From NCBI RefSeq assembly GCF_037975245.1, contig NC_092571.1, positions 3,487,001 through 3,551,000 of the forward strand: a DNA stretch of 64,000 bases, given 5' to 3'. This DNA comes from Apostichopus japonicus. Taxonomy: Eukaryota > Echinodermata > Holothuroidea > Aspidochirotida > Stichopodidae. Positions 63,704 through 64,000 of this stretch are shown here, in pieces. The translations under genes and the position numbers were made by a program. The notes below the pieces were generated by a model, which made no database searches, was not told the origin of the DNA, and saw only the letters and a list, made by a program, of their open reading frames with translations. Numbering within the stretch: the first letter of the stretch is position 1; every line of letters starts with the position of its first letter.

Positions 63704-64000
63704 TGAACTTACTTTAAGCTAGCGAACAGGGTCGACCCACCCAATAGCAAAATTAATTCATAAATTTTCCGAATTGAAGCTGGCGAACGTTGTATTTTTT
63801 TTTAGAGTATTCAAAATCATACGAAGTTTTGTATGGTGGAGTATAAGGATCACGAGATACAATTTCTCAATGTGACGAGGAAAACGTGGTAAATATGACT
63901 GATTAAAGGTCAATTTTGATCGAAAATTTTATGTCACTCCCAAATTACAAGAACATATGAAAATAAGAGTGCGACAGTCAGAAAAATTAGAGCGTGACAG
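63704..64000. other. Right edge of the window
   Basis: No gene or element recognised. Confidence 0.6.

Overview
The window is eukaryotic nuclear DNA: AT-rich, intron-dense, and full of tandem repeats and decayed transposons. It holds two complete or nearly complete protein genes that point towards each other. Protein similarity, from memory of the vertebrate orthologues, together with the repeat content suggests a marine invertebrate deuterostome, probably an echinoderm and perhaps a sea cucumber. The species is inference.

1-17.5 kb, + strand: DCAF17, the CUL4-DDB1 substrate-receptor candidate. It has 14 coding exons joined by GT-AG introns whose phases all agree, giving 511 aa (human is about 520). 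Introns carry nonautonomous transposons (hAT-like copies with 8-bp target duplications, a TA-flanked MITE family, LINE 3' ends) and tandem arrays. The largest array, 2.6 kb in intron 12, starts exactly at the 5' splice site and repeats a donor-like motif about 23 times.

17.5-23.0 kb: intergenic, between the convergent 3' ends. It holds a hAT-like element with a perfect 8-bp duplication, two tandem arrays, a third TA-MITE copy and repeat debris.

23.0-60.0 kb, - strand: MIB2, a mind-bomb-type RING E3 ubiquitin ligase. One non-coding exon and 20 coding exons splice in phase to 988 aa: MIB/HERC2, ZZ, MIB/HERC2, mind-bomb repeats, ankyrin repeats and three C-terminal RING fingers. Its introns hold at least ten tandem arrays, long hairpins, a tRNA-derived SINE, LINE pieces and a 1.2-kb hAT-like element. 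In intron 9 a 42-bp array of about 29 units begins at the exon 9 donor, and nearly every unit carries another CAG|GTAGGT-type donor in the same reading phase.

60.0-64.0 kb: upstream of MIB2. An (ATT)n tract, a frameshifted non-LTR retrotransposon with a YADD box, and an 854-bp hAT-like element with a perfect 8-bp duplication.

Both genes belong to ubiquitin ligase systems (a CUL4 receptor and a Notch-pathway RING ligase), but nothing suggests that they act together. The most unusual signal is the amplification of exon/intron junctions into tandem arrays in both genes. No prokaryotic system, CRISPR array or intact autonomous transposon was seen.
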